A stretch of DNA of 37,428 nt, taken from contig JAHFCF010000023.1 in the NCBI GenBank assembly GCA_023249645.1, forward strand, positions 1 through 37,428, read 5' to 3'. This DNA is from Elusimicrobiota bacterium (lineage in GTDB: Bacteria; Elusimicrobiota; Elusimicrobia; UBA1565; UBA9628). Of the stretch, positions 1 through 8,450 are shown one piece after another. The stretch's first letter is position 1. Each line of letters begins with the position of its first letter. The position numbers and the translations under genes are program-made. Under the pieces are notes generated by a model, which searched no databases, had not been told where the DNA came from, and was given only the letters and a program-made list of their open reading frames with translations.

Positions 1-120
1 AACATCGACGTCGAGGCGGAGCTCATCACCCCGATCGCGATGGAGAAGGGACTGCGCTTCGCCGTGCGCGAGGGCGGCCACACGGTCGGCGCCGGCGTCG
101 TGGGCGAGATCGTCGAATAA
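1..120 (+). CDS. tuf: Elongation factor Tu, C-terminal fragment
   Basis: Only the last 39 codons lie in the window, and the gene is cut by its left edge. The reading frame open from base 1 ends in TAA at 118-120. It encodes the end of EF-Tu domain 3, with the family's [20 protein letters not shown] strand and closing residues. EF-Tu delivers aminoacyl-tRNA to the ribosome. Its position 27 nt upstream of rpsJ is the common tuf-S10 arrangement and suggests co-transcription with the ribosomal genes. Confidence 0.95.
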   Translation, partial: NIDVEAELITPIAMEKGLRFAVREGGHTVGAGVVGEIVE

Positions 121-147
121 AATCCAAGGAATTAAGGTATAATATCC

Positions 148-468
148 ATGACAGAGACGAGTCAGCCGCAGAGAATTCGCATCCGTCTTCGGGCCTACGA
201 CCACCGCGTTCTCGATGCCAGCGTGGGCAAGATCGTTGAGACGGCGCAGCGCAGCGGGGCCGTCGTTTCCGGCCCCGTTTTACTGCCCACTCACATTAAG
301 AAGTACACGGTCTTGCGCTCTCCGCATGTGGACAAGAAGTCGCGGGAGCAGTTCGAGATGCGCATCCATAAGCGCCTCATCGAGCTCAACGGCACGACGC
401 AGAAGACGGTCGACGAGCTCATGAAACTCGATCTGCCGGCGGGAGTGGACGTCGAGATCAAACTGTAA
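148..468 (+). CDS. rpsJ: 30S ribosomal protein S10
   Basis: This is a 106-residue S10, the usual length, opening the S10 operon. The N-terminal stretch [20 protein letters not shown] and the loop [20 protein letters not shown] are typical of the family. In E. coli S10 (NusE) also works in transcription antitermination with NusB; whether that applies here is inference. An AAGG stretch lies about 10 nt before the ATG. The next gene, rplC, starts 19 nt downstream. Confidence 0.97.
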   Translation: MTETSQPQRIRIRLRAYDHRVLDASVGKIVETAQRSGAVVSGPVLLPTHIKKYTVLRSPHVDKKSREQFEMRIHKRLIELNGTTQKTVDELMKLDLPAGVDVEIKL

Positions 469-487
469 AAAACGGGACTTCAAGGGT

Positions 488-1258
488 ATGACAGAGACAA
501 CAGAGACGAAGAAGGCTCCGGCGAGCCTGCGCGTGATTTTGGGAGAGAAGGTCGGCATGACCCAGCTTTATGGCCGCAAGGACAACCGCCTCTTCGGCGT
601 GACGATCCTCAAGGCCGGTCCCTGCCCCATCGTGCGGGTCAAGTCGGCCGAGGGCCCGGACGGCTATAATGCCGTGCTCCTGGCTTACGGCCAGCGTTCG
701 CCCAAGGGCGTGGCCAAGCCTGTTTTGGGCCAGCTGAAGAAAGCCGGCCTGGCTCCGGCGCGATGGATGCGTGAGGTCCGCGTGGCGAACCTCGCGGGCC
801 TGGAGGCCGGACAGACGGTTGCCCTCGAAGGGATCTTTCAGGTCGGCGATTATGTGGACGTGCAGGGCACCACGAAGGGCCGCGGCTTTGCCGGCGTCAT
901 GAAGCGCCATGGATTCCACGGACTTCCCGCCTCGCACGGCGCCTCGGACAAGGAGCGTTCCCCCGGCTCCCTGGCATCGCGGCGCGCCTTGGGGCGGGTC
1001 CTGCCCGGCCAGCGCATGGCGGGTCATATGGGCCACGTGACCGAGACCTCGCTCAAGCTCGAGGTCATCCGCGTCGACGGGCCTGAGAATCTCATCTACT
1101 TGGCCGGCCCGGTCCCCGGACCGCGGGGCGGCCTCGTCACCATTTCCGAGACCGTGATGGCCCGCAAACGCTACATCGCGCCGGTCCTTCCCTCGGTCAA
1201 GAAGGACAAGATGGGCAACATCATCGGCAAGAAACCGAGCAAGGCCGCGACGAAATAA
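488..1258 (+). CDS. rplC: 50S ribosomal protein L3
   Basis: A 256-residue L3, longer than the E. coli protein (about 209). The core begins near residue 17 with LGEKVGMTQLY. The extended loop reaching toward the peptidyl-transferase centre is recognisable around GTTKGRGFAGVMKRHGF and PGQRMAGHMG. The extra length is a 15-residue polar N-terminus and a basic C-terminal tail ending in KKPSKAATK. L3 is an early assembly protein of the large subunit. It is second in the S10 operon, with rplD 9 nt downstream. Confidence 0.97.
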   Translation: MTETTETKKAPASLRVILGEKVGMTQLYGRKDNRLFGVTILKAGPCPIVRVKSAEGPDGYNAVLLAYGQRSPKGVAKPVLGQLKKAGLAPARWMREVRVANLAGLEAGQTVALEGIFQVGDYVDVQGTTKGRGFAGVMKRHGFHGLPASHGASDKERSPGSLASRRALGRVLPGQRMAGHMGHVTETSLKLEVIRVDGPENLIYLAGPVPGPRGGLVTISETVMARKRYIAPVLPSVKKDKMGNIIGKKPSKAATK

Positions 1259-1267
1259 GAGGAATTC

Positions 1268-1918
1268 ATGGAAGCGCCACTGATGAACGTGAAGGGAGCT
1301 GCGGTCGGCAAGGTGGATCTGCCGGAGACCGTGTTCGGCCGCCGCGCCTCGAAGGAGTTCCTGCACGAGTACACGACGGCCTATCTGGCCAATCAGCGCC
1401 AGGGCACGGCCAACACCAAGACCCGCGCCGAGGTCTCTGGCTCGGGCAAGAAGCCTTGGAAGCAGAAGCACACCGGCCGGGCGCGGGCGGGGTCGTTCCG
1501 CTCGCCTTTGTGGCGCCACGGCGGCATCACCTTCGGCCCGCGCGCGGGGAAGGTCACCCTGAAATTCCCGCGGCGCAAGGCCGCTCTCGCCTTGGCGCAG
1601 GCGCTCTCCGCCAAGCATGCCCAGGGCGCGATCACGTTCGTCGAGAGCCTGAGCGTCGCGGAGGCGAAGACCAAGCAGGCCATCGCTCTCCTCAAGGCCC
1701 TCGGCTGCGAGGGACGTACCATGCTCGTCTTGGACGCCCCGGACGCCCGGCTGGCTCTGGCCGGACGCAACATCCCGCAGCTCGAACTGGCGCTGGCCGG
1801 CAACATCAACGCCTACACGGTCCTGCGGGCCGGACGCCTCGTCGTGACCCGCCCGGCGTTGGAAAAGCTGGGCGCCCGCTTCACGGGACTCTCCGCCGTC
1901 AAGCACAAGGTGAATTGA
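1268..1918 (+). CDS. rplD: 50S ribosomal protein L4
   Basis: A 216-residue L4. The long basic loop that enters the exit tunnel is clear at about residues 58-85 (SGSGKKPWKQKHTGRARAGS). The globular part ends with the LVVTRPALEKL motif. In E. coli L4 represses the S10 operon; no L4-type leader hairpin can be assigned here. I keep the ATG at 1268 because AAGAGG lies 5 nt upstream; an in-frame ATG at 1283 is a weaker alternative. The stop almost touches rplW. Confidence 0.96.
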   Translation: MEAPLMNVKGAAVGKVDLPETVFGRRASKEFLHEYTTAYLANQRQGTANTKTRAEVSGSGKKPWKQKHTGRARAGSFRSPLWRHGGITFGPRAGKVTLKFPRRKAALALAQALSAKHAQGAITFVESLSVAEAKTKQAIALLKALGCEGRTMLVLDAPDARLALAGRNIPQLELALAGNINAYTVLRAGRLVVTRPALEKLGARFTGLSAVKHKVN

Positions 1919-1919
1919 C

Positions 1920-2234
1920 ATGGCCCAGACCCTCCAGAATCCCGAAGAAGTCTGCGCGGTCATCGTGCGGCCCCTTTTGACCGAGCGCAGCACCCTGCAG
2001 AAGGAGAAGTACAACCAGTACTCCTTCGAGGTGGCCCGCAGTGCCGACAAGCGGGCCATCAAGCGCTCCGTGGAGGCGCTTTTCAAGGTCAAGGTGCTGG
2101 CCGTTCGCACGATGATCATCGGCGGGAAGTTCCGCCGCTACGGCCAGGGCGGCGGCCTGAGGCCGGATTGGAAGAAGGCCATCGTCACCATCGGCAAGGA
2201 TCAGAAGATCGACGTCGCGCAGGAGACGGCCTAA
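1920..2234 (+). CDS. rplW: 50S ribosomal protein L23
   Basis: A 104-residue L23, located at the polypeptide exit and a docking site for SRP and trigger factor in known ribosomes. Seen features are the start of the fold at RPLLTERSTLQKEKYNQYSF and the conserved C-terminal basic loop GGKFRRYGQGGGLRPDWKKA. The start codon follows the rplD stop by 1 nt, so translation is probably coupled. rplB follows after 9 nt. Confidence 0.96.
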   Translation: MAQTLQNPEEVCAVIVRPLLTERSTLQKEKYNQYSFEVARSADKRAIKRSVEALFKVKVLAVRTMIIGGKFRRYGQGGGLRPDWKKAIVTIGKDQKIDVAQETA

Positions 2235-2243
2235 GAAGGATCT

Positions 2244-3089
2244 ATGCCCATAAAAATCTATAAGCCGTACACGCCGTCGCGCCGAGGCATGACCTCGGCG
2301 GATTACTCGGAGCTCACCACGACGCGGCCGGAGAAGAGCCTGGTCCGTTCCTTGAAGAGGACGGGCGGCCGTAACAACACCGGCATGATCATGGTGCGCC
2401 ATCAGGGCGGGGGGGCCAAGAGGGCCTACCGCATCGTGGATTTCAAGCGCGAAAAATTCGGGATTCCCGGTCGGGTGGCTTCCATCGAGTACGACCCCAA
2501 TCGCAGCGCGCGCATCTGCCTGGTCCATTACGCGGATGGAGAGAAGCGCTACATCCTGCATCCCGTGGGCCTGAAGGTCGGCGACACGATCCTCAGCGGT
2601 CCCGCGGCGGACATCAAGGTCGGAAACGCCCTGCCTCTGGCAAACATCCCCGAGGGTTCGTTCGTGCACAATGTGGAGCTCCTCCCGGGCAAGGGCGGGC
2701 AATTGATGCGCGCCGCCGGGACGCAGGCGCAGCTCATGGCCAAGGACGCGGGCTATGCCCAGCTCAAGATGCCGTCGGGCGAGATCCGCATCGTGCCGGA
2801 AGGGTGCCTGGCGACCCTGGGACAGGTGGCCAACACCGAGCACAACACCATCACCCTGGGCAAGGCGGGCCGCTCCCGCCATCGCGGGATCCGTCCGACG
2901 GTCCGCGGCGGCGCCATGAACGCGACCGACCATCCTCTGGGAGGCGGCCGCGGAAAGTCCAAAGGCGGCAACCACCCTTGCTCTCCGTGGGGACAGCTTT
3001 CCAAAGGCTACAAGACGCGCAATAAGAAAAAGAGGGAGGGCTGGATGATCGTCTCCGACCGCCGACGCGCCCAGACCCTGGCCTCATGA
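2244..3089 (+). CDS. rplB: 50S ribosomal protein L2
   Basis: A 281-residue L2, close to the usual 270-280. It shows the N-terminal RNA-binding region ([12 protein letters not shown]), the OB/SH3-like core and the C-terminal signature around residues 228-255 ([19 protein letters not shown]), with the His after ATD that corresponds to the functionally important E. coli His229. L2 is needed for subunit association and peptidyl transfer. rpsS starts 7 nt downstream. Confidence 0.97.
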   Translation: MPIKIYKPYTPSRRGMTSADYSELTTTRPEKSLVRSLKRTGGRNNTGMIMVRHQGGGAKRAYRIVDFKREKFGIPGRVASIEYDPNRSARICLVHYADGEKRYILHPVGLKVGDTILSGPAADIKVGNALPLANIPEGSFVHNVELLPGKGGQLMRAAGTQAQLMAKDAGYAQLKMPSGEIRIVPEGCLATLGQVANTEHNTITLGKAGRSRHRGIRPTVRGGAMNATDHPLGGGRGKSKGGNHPCSPWGQLSKGYKTRNKKKREGWMIVSDRRRAQTLAS

Positions 3090-3096
3090 GGAACCT

Positions 3097-3381
3097 ATGA
3101 GCCGATCAAGCCGAAAAGGGCCGTTCGTGGACGCCAAGCTCCTCGCCAAGGTGCATAAGATGAATGCCTCCGGCGAGAAAAAGGCCATCAAGACCTGGGC
3201 TCGGCGTTCAACCATCCCGCCGGATTTCGTGGGCCACACTTTCGCGGTCCACAACGGGCGCAAGTTCCTGCCCATCTACGTGACCGAGCAGATGGTGGGA
3301 CACAAGCTCGGCGAGTTCTCCTTCACTCGATTCTTCCGCGCCCATGGCGGATCTCACAAAGAGTCCGCAGCGCTCACCTGA
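3097..3381 (+). CDS. rpsS: 30S ribosomal protein S19
   Basis: A 94-residue S19 of normal length. Diagnostic stretches are the [15 protein letters not shown] start, the [20 protein letters not shown] core and the [15 protein letters not shown]-terminal segment. S19 forms the head of the 30S subunit with S13 and contacts tRNA through its C-terminal tail. It sits in the standard place between L2 and L22. Confidence 0.97.
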   Translation: MSRSSRKGPFVDAKLLAKVHKMNASGEKKAIKTWARRSTIPPDFVGHTFAVHNGRKFLPIYVTEQMVGHKLGEFSFTRFFRAHGGSHKESAALT

Positions 3382-3389
3382 GGATGATC

Positions 3390-3752
3390 ATGGAAGCCAC
3401 AGCCTACTCTAGATTCCAAAGATTCGGGACGCGCAAGGTCGCGCAGGTCCTCCGCGAGATCCGCGGCAAATCGGTCCTTCAAGCCGAGGCGATGCTGCCT
3501 CTCGTCCCGCGGCTGTGCGGCCGCATGATCGCCAAGACCGTGCGCTCGGCCGCCGCCAACCTGACCATCAAGGCGCGGCTCTCGGGCAAGACCTTGGTCC
3601 CCGAGAACGTCTATATCAAGTCCTGCTGGTCGGGGCAGGGACCGATGGGCCAAATGCGCCGCGTCATGCCCGCGCCCCAGGGCCGGGCCAACACCTTCAA
3701 GCGCAAGGTCTGTCATCTGACGGTGACCGTTTCTGACACGCTGGAGAAATAA
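3390..3752 (+). CDS. rplV: 50S ribosomal protein L22
   Basis: A 120-residue L22 lining the exit tunnel. The core AYSRFQRFGTRKVAQVLREI and the C-terminal hairpin (GPMGQMRRVMPAPQGRANTF) with the basic tip are visible. Two in-frame ATGs exist. I choose 3390 because TGAGG at 3379-3383 is 6 nt upstream, whereas it abuts the ATG at 3384. The rpsS stop overlaps this Shine-Dalgarno, so the genes are tightly coupled. rpsC follows after 3 nt. Confidence 0.94.
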   Translation: MEATAYSRFQRFGTRKVAQVLREIRGKSVLQAEAMLPLVPRLCGRMIAKTVRSAAANLTIKARLSGKTLVPENVYIKSCWSGQGPMGQMRRVMPAPQGRANTFKRKVCHLTVTVSDTLEK

Positions 3753-3755
3753 CCC

Positions 3756-4514
3756 ATGGGAAACAAAACTCATCCCAAGGCCATGCGCCTGGGCTACACC
3801 GCCGATTGGGAATCCAAGTGGTTCTCTCCCCGCGAGATGCCGGCCTTGATCGGCGAGGATTTCAAGATTCGAGCCCTGGTCAAGGACACCTTCCGCCTGG
3901 CGGCCGTCAGCTGGGTCGGCATCGAGCGAGCGGGTTCGTATCTGCGCGTCAACATCCACACGGCCAGGCCCGGAGTCGTCATCGGCAAGAAGGGCGTCGA
4001 CATCGAGGGCATCCGCACGCGCATCGAGAGCTTGACCCAGCGCAAGACCTTCATCAACGTGATGGAGATCAAGTCTCCGGAGCTCGACGCGCGCCTCGTG
4101 GCCGAGGCCATCGCTTTGCAGTTGGAGAAGCGCATCGCGTACCGCCGCGCCATGCGGCGGGCCATGGAGCGCACCATGCAGTCGGGCGCTCTGGGCATCA
4201 AGGTCATGGTCGGTGGACGCTTGAACGGCTCCGAGATCGCGCGGCGCGAATGGGCGCGCGAGGGCCGCGTCCCGCTGCACACCTATTCCGCCGATGTGGA
4301 CTACGGCACCTGCGAGGCCCACACGACCGCGGGATTGATCGGGGTCAAGTGCTGGATCTTCAAGAAACAACATTTCGTCAAGACGGCCAAGGAATTCCAG
4401 CAGATGGCCAAGGCCGCCGAGAGCACGGAGACGACGAAGGAAGCTTTGGCGGCAGCGGCGCCGGCGGCGCCGGCACCGGCATCCGAAGGGGGCAAGACCA
4501 ATGCTGATGCCTAA
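3756..4514 (+). CDS. rpsC: 30S ribosomal protein S3
   Basis: A 252-residue S3. The KH domain with its [20 protein letters not shown] loop lies at about residues 74-93. The C-terminal S3 domain follows ([20 protein letters not shown], then [13 protein letters not shown]). The last about 35 residues are an Ala/Pro-rich tail encoded by GCG/GCC repeats and look disordered. S3 lines the mRNA entry channel. The end overlaps rplP by 14 bp. Confidence 0.97.
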   Translation: MGNKTHPKAMRLGYTADWESKWFSPREMPALIGEDFKIRALVKDTFRLAAVSWVGIERAGSYLRVNIHTARPGVVIGKKGVDIEGIRTRIESLTQRKTFINVMEIKSPELDARLVAEAIALQLEKRIAYRRAMRRAMERTMQSGALGIKVMVGGRLNGSEIARREWAREGRVPLHTYSADVDYGTCEAHTTAGLIGVKCWIFKKQHFVKTAKEFQQMAKAAESTETTKEALAAAAPAAPAPASEGGKTNADA

Positions 4515-4917
4515 GCGCGTCAAGTATCGCAAGCCCCACAGCCACCCGCGCATCAAGGGCCCGGCGAAGAAGGGGACCGCCATCGCCTTCGGGGAGTATG
4601 CCTTGAAGGCTCTGGAACCCAAGTGGGTGACCGCGCGCCAGATCGAGGCGGCGCGCGTCTGCATCGGCCGCCACTTGAAGAAGGGCGGAAAGCTCTGGCT
4701 GCGCGTCTTCCCGGACAAGGCGGTCACCAAGCATCCGGCGGAGACCCGCATGGGAAAGGGCAAAGGAGCTCCGGACCACTGGGTGGTCGTCATCCGTCCC
4801 GGGCGCGTTCTTTTTGAGATCCAGGGGCTGACCCGCGAGGCGGCTCAAGAGGCGCTGCGCGTGGCTGCCTACAAGCTTCCCATCCGCACGCGGTTTATCG
4901 AACGGGAGCGCATATGA
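4501..4917 (+). CDS. rplP: 50S ribosomal protein L16
   Basis: A 138-residue L16 starting [13 protein letters not shown], the usual L16 N-terminus, which fixes the start 14 bp inside rpsC. The body has [20 protein letters not shown] and the Arg-rich middle; [19 protein letters not shown] is the conserved loop near the A/P-site tRNA. L16 organises the tRNA-binding region of the 50S subunit. Its stop overlaps an 18-codon mini-ORF that leads into rpmC. Confidence 0.97.
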   Translation: MLMPKRVKYRKPHSHPRIKGPAKKGTAIAFGEYALKALEPKWVTARQIEAARVCIGRHLKKGGKLWLRVFPDKAVTKHPAETRMGKGKGAPDHWVVVIRPGRVLFEIQGLTREAAQEALRVAAYKLPIRTRFIERERI

Positions 4918-4970
4918 CCGAGTTTAACGAGGGAATGGTCGATCCCGATGCCGTGGGAGAGAGACCATGA
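4914..4970 (+). CDS. Possible 18-codon coupling mini-ORF between rplP and rpmC
   Basis: The 49-nt gap between L16 and L29 is filled by an ORF whose ATG overlaps the rplP stop (ATGA at 4914-4917). Its TGA overlaps the rpmC start (ATGA at 4967-4970). It would encode an acidic 18-residue peptide, [19 protein letters not shown] recognise no family. The double overlap suggests a translational bridge keeping ribosomes running from rplP to rpmC. It may equally be chance, since rpmC has a GGGAGAGAG stretch just upstream that could serve as its own ribosome-binding site. Confidence 0.35.
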   Translation: MTEFNEGMVDPDAVGERP

Positions 4971-5173
4971 AAGGCAGGGATAAGGAAGATCTGAGGAATC
5001 ATTCGGCGGCGGAGTTGCGCGCCGAACTGGTGCAATCCCGCGAGAAGCTTTTCCGTCTGCGGTTCAAGCATGTCACGGCTCCGGTCAAGAATCCCCTGGA
5101 GATGCGCACTCTCCGACGACATGCGGCGCGGCTGCAGACCTGGATCCGTGCAAAAGAAGGAGCCCAATCATGA
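4967..5173 (+). CDS. rpmC: 50S ribosomal protein L29
   Basis: A 68-residue L29, the usual length, folding as a helical hairpin. Visible are LRNHSAAELRAELVQSREKL and LRFKHVTAPVKNPLEMRTLR, matching the family's two helices. L29 sits at the exit tunnel next to L23. Its stop overlaps the rpsQ start (ATGA), and its own ATG overlaps the end of the mini-ORF after rplP. Confidence 0.94.
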   Translation: MKGRDKEDLRNHSAAELRAELVQSREKLFRLRFKHVTAPVKNPLEMRTLRRHAARLQTWIRAKEGAQS

Positions 5174-5466
5174 CGCCCGAATCGGCCATCGAACGCAGCA
5201 AGAGAAAGACGTTCTCTGGGATCGTCATCTCCGACAAGATGAACAAGACCCGCATCGTCGAAGTCACCCGCTTGGTGCGCCATCCCTTTTACGAGAAGAT
5301 CGTCAAAAAATGCAGCCGCTTCGGCGTCCATGACGAGACCAACCAGTCCCGGCAGGGCGACCGGGTGGAGATCTCCAGCTCCCGTCCGCTTTCGCGCACC
5401 AAGCGCTGGCGCCTGGTGCGGGTGATCGAGGCCGCTCCGCGCGGCGTCATCGAGGCGAAGGTATGA
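5170..5466 (+). CDS. rpsQ: 30S ribosomal protein S17
   Basis: A 98-residue S17 (E. coli about 84) with a short N-terminal extension. The OB-fold core is clear: [20 protein letters not shown], then [20 protein letters not shown], then [21 protein letters not shown]17 is a primary 16S rRNA binder. Both ends overlap the neighbours by ATGA (rpmC before, rplN after), so the three genes are probably translated as a coupled set. Confidence 0.96.
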   Translation: MTPESAIERSKRKTFSGIVISDKMNKTRIVEVTRLVRHPFYEKIVKKCSRFGVHDETNQSRQGDRVEISSSRPLSRTKRWRLVRVIEAAPRGVIEAKV

Positions 5467-5831
5467 TCCAGCTCAGATCCATCATCAACGTGGCGGATAA
5501 TTCCGGAGCGCGCAAGCTCCAGTGCTTCCACGTCTGCAAAGGCCATTACCACCGTTACGCCACGGTGGGAGACGTCATCGTCTGCAGCGTGCGCGACGCC
5601 CTGCCCAACGGCGCGATCAAGAAGGGCGAGGTGGTCAAGGCCGTGGTCGTGCGCACGGCGCAGAACCGCCGCCGCCCGGACGGCTCCTATGTCCGTTTTG
5701 ACGACAATGCCGCCTGCCTCATCGACGCCAACGGCGAGCCCAAGGGGACCCGCGTCTTCGGGCCGGTCGCCCGCGAGCTGCGCGACAAAGAGTATCTGAA
5801 GATCATATCCCTGGCCCCCGAGGTGGTCTGA
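5463..5831 (+). CDS. rplN: 50S ribosomal protein L14
   Basis: A 122-residue L14, exactly the usual length. The start [20 protein letters not shown] and the internal [20 protein letters not shown] and [20 protein letters not shown] stretches are diagnostic. L14 lies at the subunit interface and is the docking site of the silencing factor RsfS in known bacteria. It overlaps rpsQ by ATGA. rplX begins 4 nt after its stop. Confidence 0.97.
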   Translation: MIQLRSIINVADNSGARKLQCFHVCKGHYHRYATVGDVIVCSVRDALPNGAIKKGEVVKAVVVRTAQNRRRPDGSYVRFDDNAACLIDANGEPKGTRVFGPVARELRDKEYLKIISLAPEVV

Positions 5832-5835
5832 CGCG

Positions 5836-6150
5836 ATGAAATGCAAGCTTAGGAAGAAGGATAAGGTGATGGTCATCGCCGGCAAGGAGCGCGGCAAGAC
5901 CGGCGAGATCCTGAGGATCTATCCGGACACGGGGCGCGTGCTGGTCGGCAAGGTCAATATCGTGACCAAGCACAGGAAGCCGAAGCAGTCCCAACCCGGC
6001 GGCCTGCAGAAGATGGAGGCCCCCCTCCACTATTCCAATGTGATGCTCCTCTGCCCCAAGTGCGAGAAGCCCATCCGGCCCAAGCTCGACAAGCTTTCCA
6101 CCGGAGAGGTCGTGAGGCTGTGCCGCAAGTGCGGGGAGACGATTCTCTAG
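5836..6150 (+). CDS. rplX: 50S ribosomal protein L24, zinc-ribbon type
   Basis: A 104-residue L24. The KOW motif is at residues 5-32 (KDKVMVIAGKERGKTGEI). The C-terminal half has two CxxC pairs (LLCPKCEKPIRP and LCRKCGETIL), the metal-binding C+ form seen in many bacteria. L24 is one of the first proteins to bind 23S rRNA. Paired with the C+ forms of L36, S14 and S4 nearby, it suggests the organism depends on zinc for these ribosomal proteins. Confidence 0.95.
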   Translation: MKCKLRKKDKVMVIAGKERGKTGEILRIYPDTGRVLVGKVNIVTKHRKPKQSQPGGLQKMEAPLHYSNVMLLCPKCEKPIRPKLDKLSTGEVVRLCRKCGETIL

Positions 6151-6160
6151 CGAGGGTTCC

Positions 6161-6880
6161 ATGGCTGAAAAAGATTCTGACGCAAAGGCAGCGAAGGCGA
6201 AGGCGGCGGCCGCGGCCGCCAAGAAGGCGGCGGCTGACGCGAAGGCGGCTAAGTCCGCCGGCCCGAGCCTGGCCGTTTCCGACGGCCGCGAGGCGGCGCA
6301 TCCCGTGCCGCGCCTGAAGGCGCGCTACGGCGAGGAGATCGTGCCGGCTTTCCTGAGCCGCCACGGCTGGAAGAACCGCTTCCAGGTCCCGCGCCTGACC
6401 AAGATCGTGGTCAATGTCGGAGTTTCCGAGGCGCGCGACAACATCCAGGCTCTCGACGGCGTCCGCGAGGAGCTGGCCCTCATCACGGGCCAGTGGCCCC
6501 AGCTGCGCCGCGCCAAGAAGTCCATCTCGAACTTCAAGCTCCGCGAGGGCATGCCCATCGGTCTGCGTGTGACCCTGCGCGGGGATCGGATGTATGAGTT
6601 CCTCGACCGGCTCATCTCCACGTCGATCCCGCGCCTGCGTGATTTCAGGGGGCTGGAACCCCGGGGGTTCGACGGCACGGGGAACTACAACCTGGGCCTG
6701 CGCGAGCAGATGATCTTCCCCGAGATCAATGTGGAGAAATCGCTCAAGCAGCACGGTCTCAACATCACTTTCGTGACCACGGCGGGCGCCGATGCTTTGA
6801 GCCTCGAGCTCCTCCGGGATATGGGCATGCCGTTCAAGGCGGTCAAGGCCGCCGAGAGCCCGTCGGCTGGGAGGGAGTAA
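6161..6880 (+). CDS. rplE: 50S ribosomal protein L5 with Ala/Lys-rich N-terminal extension
   Basis: A 239-residue L5, about 60 longer than E. coli L5. The family core starts near residue 48 ([20 protein letters not shown]) and runs through [20 protein letters not shown] and [20 protein letters not shown]. The first about 45 residues are a low-complexity [20 protein letters not shown]-type segment, probably disordered and rRNA-binding. GAGGG 5 nt before the ATG supports this start, and no good Met occurs later. L5 binds 5S rRNA and contacts P-site tRNA. rpsN starts 1 nt after the stop. Confidence 0.96.
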   Translation: MAEKDSDAKAAKAKAAAAAAKKAAADAKAAKSAGPSLAVSDGREAAHPVPRLKARYGEEIVPAFLSRHGWKNRFQVPRLTKIVVNVGVSEARDNIQALDGVREELALITGQWPQLRRAKKSISNFKLREGMPIGLRVTLRGDRMYEFLDRLISTSIPRLRDFRGLEPRGFDGTGNYNLGLREQMIFPEINVEKSLKQHGLNITFVTTAGADALSLELLRDMGMPFKAVKAAESPSAGRE

Positions 6881-6881
6881 G

Positions 6882-7067
6882 ATGGCGACGACTGCTTGGA
6901 AAGCCAAGACGCAGAAGCCCCCGAAGTTCTCCACCCGCCAGCGCAACCGCTGCCAGATCTGCGGTCGGCCCCGGGCGTACTACCGGGATTTCGGCCTTTG
7001 CCGCATCTGTTTCCGCAAGATGGCGCACCAGGGGCAGCTGCCCGGCGTCAAGAAATCTTCCTGGTAG
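6882..7067 (+). CDS. rpsN: 30S ribosomal protein S14, zinc (type Z) form
   Basis: A 61-residue short S14. Two CxxC pairs, [20 protein letters not shown] plus the following Cys, form the zinc site at residues 24-43. The end [11 protein letters not shown] is standard for the C+ short form. S14 helps build the 30S head next to S3 and S19. It lies in the usual place between L5 and S8. Confidence 0.97.
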   Translation: MATTAWKAKTQKPPKFSTRQRNRCQICGRPRAYYRDFGLCRICFRKMAHQGQLPGVKKSSW

Positions 7068-7076
7068 GGTGAATCC

Positions 7077-7472
7077 ATGGACCAAATAGCCGATCTTCTC
7101 ACGAGAATCCGCAACGCCAATCTCCGTCAGAAGGACCGCGTGGACGTGCCCCACGCGCGCATCAAGCTCGAGATCGTGCGCATCCTCAAGGAGGAGGGTT
7201 TCATCGCCAACTACAAGACCCTCTTCACCAACGGCAACAAGCGCGGCACCATTCGCGTGTTCCTCAAGTTCTCCCCGCAGAAGGAGTCGGTCATCCAGGG
7301 CATCGAGCGCGTCTCCAAGCCGGGGCTGCGGACCTACCGGTCATATCGCGACATCCCGCGCGTGCGGGGGGGGTTCCCCGTCACCATCCTCTCCACCTCG
7401 CAGGGCGTCATCACGAACCGGCAGGCCAAGGAAAAAAAGATCGGCGGAGAGATCCTCTGCCACGTGTGGTGA
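7077..7472 (+). CDS. rpsH: 30S ribosomal protein S8
   Basis: A 131-residue S8 of normal length. It begins MDQIADLLTRIRNANLRQKD and ends with the conserved GVITNRQAKEKKIGGEILCH region that binds 16S helix 21. In E. coli S8 represses the spc operon by binding a mimic site around rplX/rplE; I did not identify such a site here. rplF follows after 7 nt. Confidence 0.97.
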   Translation: MDQIADLLTRIRNANLRQKDRVDVPHARIKLEIVRILKEEGFIANYKTLFTNGNKRGTIRVFLKFSPQKESVIQGIERVSKPGLRTYRSYRDIPRVRGGFPVTILSTSQGVITNRQAKEKKIGGEILCHVW

Positions 7473-7479
7473 GACCATC

Positions 7480-8058
7480 ATGAGCCGAATAGGAAAAATG
7501 CCGATCGTCATCCCGTCCGCCGTCCAGGTCTCCATCACCAAAGACGTGGTGGCGGCCAAGGGTCCGAAGGGATCTTTGCAGATGCGTCTGCATCCCTACG
7601 TGAGTGCCGAGGTCAAGGAGGGAAAGCTTCTGCTCGCGGCGGATCTTGACGCACACCGCGATGCTTCCGCCATCTACGGCATGAGCCGCTCTCTCGTCAA
7701 CAATATGGTCCAAGGCGTGGCGTCGGGGTTCTCCAAGGTCCTCGACATCGTGGGCCTGGGATTCCGCGCCGAGGTGGTGGGGCAGAAACTGACCATGACT
7801 TTGGGCAAGTCGCACCCCGTGGTCTTTACGGCGCCGGCCGGCGTCACGTTGGGCGTCGACCCCAAGAAGACCCAGATCACCGTCTCCGGACCGGACAAGA
7901 TGAGCGTCGGCGAGGTCGCGGCCAAGATTAGGAGCCTGCGCTATACGGAGCCATACAAGGGCACCGGCATCCGCTATCAGGGCGAGCACATCCGCAAGAA
8001 GGCGGGCAAGACGGCGGCTGGGGCGACCGCCGGAGCGGCGGGCGGAGCGAAGAAATAA
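7480..8058 (+). CDS. rplF: 50S ribosomal protein L6
   Basis: A 192-residue L6. It opens [20 protein letters not shown] and carries the two repeated alpha/beta domains. The C-terminal signature appears as [20 protein letters not shown] and [19 protein letters not shown]. The last about 18 residues are an extra Ala/Gly/Lys tail. L6 lies near the sarcin-ricin loop. The gap to rplR is 19 nt and contains a GAGGAATT Shine-Dalgarno-like stretch. Confidence 0.97.
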   Translation: MSRIGKMPIVIPSAVQVSITKDVVAAKGPKGSLQMRLHPYVSAEVKEGKLLLAADLDAHRDASAIYGMSRSLVNNMVQGVASGFSKVLDIVGLGFRAEVVGQKLTMTLGKSHPVVFTAPAGVTLGVDPKKTQITVSGPDKMSVGEVAAKIRSLRYTEPYKGTGIRYQGEHIRKKAGKTAAGATAGAAGGAKK

Positions 8059-8077
8059 GACATCCCGAGGAATTTTC

Positions 8078-8437
8078 ATGAAAGATAAAAAGATTCGTTA
8101 CGAGTATCGCCGTAAACGCGTGCAGGACAGGCTCGCCCTCAGGCCCGAGGGCCGGCCCCGGCTGAGCGTGCACCGCAGCCTGAAATGCATCTATGCCCAG
8201 GTCGTCGACGACGGACAGGGCAAGACCCTGGCGGCTGCTTCTTCCTTGTCCAAGGAGTTCAAGGGAGCCAAGCGGGCCAAGAACATCGCAGCGGCCAAGC
8301 GCGTGGGCGAGCTCATCGCGCAGAAAGCCCAGGCTGCGGGAGTCACAACCGTGGTGTTCGACCGCAGCGGCCACGTCTATCATGGCCGGATCAAGGCCCT
8401 GGCCGAGGCGGCACGGGCCGGCGGGCTCAAATTCTAG
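8078..8437 (+). CDS. rplR: 50S ribosomal protein L18
   Basis: A 119-residue L18, the 5S rRNA-binding partner of L5. The basic N-terminus [20 protein letters not shown] and the core [18 protein letters not shown] are typical, as is the C-terminal [20 protein letters not shown] motif. Neighbours are L6 and S5, as in most bacteria. Confidence 0.97.
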   Translation: MKDKKIRYEYRRKRVQDRLALRPEGRPRLSVHRSLKCIYAQVVDDGQGKTLAAASSLSKEFKGAKRAKNIAAAKRVGELIAQKAQAAGVTTVVFDRSGHVYHGRIKALAEAARAGGLKF

Positions 8438-8450
8438 GAGAATCCCATTT

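Noticed and set aside
138-143. Perfect TATAAT just before rpsJ
   Set aside because: It lies 5 nt before the ATG with no -35 box 17 nt upstream, so transcription would begin inside the start codon. More likely chance in an AT-rich leader.
458-2119. Long open frame on the minus strand opposite rplC, rplD and rplW
   Set aside because: It is an antisense shadow caused by high GC codon bias; the + strand ribosomal genes explain this DNA fully.
6210-6225. 16-bp palindrome GGCGGCCGCGGCCGCC in rplE
   Set aside because: It is explained by a run of alanine GCG/GCC codons; I did not count it with the linker hairpins.
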